64,000 nt of DNA from Tricholomella constricta (lineage: Eukaryota; Basidiomycota; Agaricomycetes; Agaricales; Lyophyllaceae): assembly GCA_013368375.1 (NCBI GenBank), contig JAACJP010000018.1, positions 310,001-374,000 of the forward strand, written 5' to 3'. Shown piece after piece: positions 62,520-64,000 of the stretch. How positions within the stretch are numbered: the first letter of the stretch is position 1; every line of letters begins with the position of its first letter. Made by a program: the position numbers and the translations under genes. The notes below the pieces were generated by a model, which ran no database searches, had not been told where the DNA came from, and saw nothing but the letters and a program-made list of their open reading frames with translations.

Positions 62520-63494
62520 TGATAGTGCTAGAAGGCCTGTAGATGCTGTACGCAACAACAAAATAACTAACAACTATAGGGGCGAGAAGTGTTAAAAGTT
62601 CCCAAACACGCAAGTGTGCAGGGCTTAAAAGGATGGTTTGGACAAAGATAAAGACGACCCGATTCGATATTAGTCGAACCGACGACGACGCGACGAGCGC
62701 GATAGTATGCGATAGTTCCCAGCTGGAACTGGTCGGCGACGCGACTTTCGGTGTCGGTCGTGCGACAACGAGACGAGCGAGGTTAATACGGAGAACTCAC
62801 GGGTTCGGGCGACGAATACGAGGTAACAGAGACGGCGGTTACGAGCTTTACGATGGCGGCGGCGGTTTATACGGTGGTAACGGGGCAGAGACGACGGGGT
62901 CGACGGTTTTGAGCTATTAACTCTGAACGTGAGGGAAAATACGGGCTATAATTCACTGGGGGGGGGCTCTAGGTACTACATGGGATTGTTTTAAGTAGTA
63001 AGGTCAAATCACCGTCTCTTTAGTGCAACCATGCGGACGTTTCGCGTTAGGTTGTCGCCAAGCCTGGTACCGCGCGGTGCGTTTCTGAGGACAAGTCGGG
63101 TGTGGCGCGTTTCGGAGCGGATACCAGTGTCGGATTGGATACGTCGTCAGGGAAGTCGGTGATTACGGGACTCCGTGAGTTAGTCGGACCTGTGCCGTGA
63201 ATAGGAGACGGAATGGCTTTGTCGTTAAATGCGTCATGGGTAAGACGCCAAGTCGAGTGTTTGACGTTTGTAGGCGAACGTGCGTAGTCGCTTGGCGACT
63301 ACACGGTTACTCCGATCCCCGGCGCCCGAGAGCGAGGTCGGCCGAATTGAATGGGTCGCGTTCGGTCAGGAGTCGGTCGGTGAGTGGGTTGGCGAGTCGG
63401 TCGGCGAGTCAGTCGGTGTTGTCGTGTGCGTTCGTGGGTGGTTTACTGTGGTCGGAACTTCGAATCGGTGGCCGGCCGAAGAGGGTGCATATCA
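62520..63494 (-). repeat. 5' LTR of element D (975 bp)
   Basis: Same as 46884-47858 in the parts compared, including the embedded 95-codon plus-strand frame. Followed on the element strand by TTC and the PBS. Confidence 0.94.
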
Positions 63495-64000
63495 ACGGGA
63501 TGGAGTCGAGAGAGATAGGATGGGAGGCGTAGCTGATACGTCTGCAAGCCGATACGACGAACGACTGGGAAAGGGCCGAGGCGTCGATGATCCAATTTGA
63601 GCGACGGCCTAGTCGTTCGAATGTTACGGCGAAGTAGCCATACCAGTTGGTCGGGAGAATAGGATGGAGAGGGTAAGACCTTGGTGTCGAATATTCTCCT
63701 TTGACGACCTTGAGAATACTGAAGTTCAGTGCGTAGTTCGGAATGAATTTGATCTAAACGTAGAGCTAAGTCGTCAGCAGCAGGGACGGTAGAGACTTCA
63801 GAAAGTTTAGGAGTGAAGGTAGGATGGAAACCATAGTTGGCGTAGAATGGTGAATGTTTCGTTGACGAGTTTTCGGAGTTGTTGAAAACGAATTCTGCCA
63901 GGGGAAGGTAATCAACCCAATCGTCCTGCTGGTACGAGCAGTACGCGCGCAGATAGCCCTCGAGAGTCTGATTAGTACGCTCTGTGAGGCCATCTGTGCG
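63495..64000 (-). pseudogene. gypsy E Pol, integrase part (partial at window edge)
   Basis: Reads TDGLTERTNQTLEGYLRAYC (the integrase Glu region), WVDYLPLAEFVFNN, the post-integrase block DQLVWLLRRNIRTTRPSLKL, RRLGPFPVVRRIG and SRLHP up to the D insertion. The rest of pol lies beyond the window. Split from its chromodomain at 46883 by element D. Confidence 0.92.

Larger units (their letters stand above)
55548..62613 (-). pseudogene. Gag-protease of element D, split by the hAT insertion
   Basis: N-terminal part 62613-61636, C-terminal part 57427-55548. Joining them minus one TSD copy restores one frame (FLVSKD then RLSKNERDRQF). The first 31 codons lie inside the 5' LTR, so the real start is probably downstream. 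The capsid-like part has RRYFSDLDHLFTECNV and MADLDHLIRERHRLGI; a zinc knuckle CHFCGGEGHYIPNC follows about 33 residues after MGQPLKLEELYEKIHLL. A retroviral-type protease (IESIVDSGCQIIAMSEEV, VTLYLQMHVIRNPAYDILLGRPF) is encoded in gag rather than pol. Apart from the insertion no damage is seen. Confidence 0.88.
46884..63494 (-). mobile_element. large LTR retrotransposon D with antisense accessory genes
   Basis: 16.6 kb in all, about 12.4 kb without the nested hAT. LTRs of 975 bp at 46884-47858 and 62520-63494; 4-bp TSD ACGG at 46880-46883 and 63495-63498, confirmed because removal restores the pol frame of element E. PBS TGGAGCCCACCGCGAGGG (62516-62499) three bases inside the 5' LTR, so it is tRNA-primed unlike A and C. 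PPT AAGGAGGAGA beside the 3' LTR. gag and pol are on the minus strand; two extra genes lie on the plus strand between pol and the 3' LTR. Confidence 0.94.
42899..64000 (-). mobile_element. Ty3/gypsy chromovirus E, 3' part, split by two later insertions
   Basis: On the minus strand the element enters from beyond the right edge, runs through integrase (64000-63495), is broken by element D, continues as chromodomain (46883-46255) and PPT (AAAAGGGGGATAA), and ends in a short LTR of about 146 bp that is itself broken by the Harbinger element (LTR parts 46254-46187 and 42976-42899). The LTR termini TGTCACGGTCA and TGACCGTAACA form an imperfect inverted pair. Confidence 0.88.

Overview
The window looks like a repeat-rich chromosome segment of an Agaricomycete (mushroom-forming basidiomycete). 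Host genes have many short GT-AG introns of about 50 nt, and the mobile-element families (Plavaka, chromodomain Ty3/gypsy, PIF/Harbinger, hAT) are those that dominate such genomes. Only a handful of host genes are present. The rest is a nest of insertions that can be taken apart base by base, because nearly every element has intact termini and target-site duplications (TSDs).

Layout, left to right. (1) 1-1823: 3' end of a Ty3/gypsy chromovirus (family A) inside an older LTR remnant (to 2236). (2) 2886-16603: a spliced Plavaka transposase gene broken twice, by a complete family-A gypsy element (4735-11126, TSD GGAAC) and by an odd non-autonomous LTR element here called S (12000-15879, TSD GTCAT). 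(3) 19433-20887: host dihydrofolate/folylpolyglutamate synthase, with a decayed copy of its 3' end beside it. (4) 22054-34066: gypsy element B (TSD AAAAC) carrying gypsy element C (27335-33559, TSD CCGAT) in its leader. (5) 34655-36111: host myo-inositol oxygenase, 10 exons including a 10-nt microexon. (6) 36.7-38.4 kb: duplicated non-coding blocks. (7) 39490-40508: a glycine-rich host protein. (8) 42899 to the end: gypsy element E, with an intact PIF/Harbinger element (42977-46183, TSD TAA) in its LTR and a 16.6-kb LTR element D (46884-63494, TSD ACGG) in its pol. D in turn carries a hAT element (57428-61635, TSD GTCCTTGC) in its gag.

Two things stand out. Element S has LTRs, a polypurine tract and one 946-codon ORF with no recognisable enzyme. 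Its whole internal region, coding and non-coding alike, is packed with dozens of different short perfect inverted repeats (arms 6-11 bp, loops 2-13 nt), so its RNA should be a chain of hairpins. Element D carries, antisense to gag-pol and between pol and the 3' LTR, two related spliced genes. One encodes a Zn(II)2Cys6 binuclear-cluster protein. D also has a second exact copy of its polypurine tract inside pol and a canonical -1 slippery heptamer at the gag-pol junction.

Families A and C show Tf1/sushi-like self-priming: the sequence just inside the 5' LTR is complementary to the predicted 5' end of the transcript, and the two families differ by compensating changes in both strands of that pairing. 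Visible LTR pairs are essentially identical and most ORFs are open, so the activity recorded here is recent.
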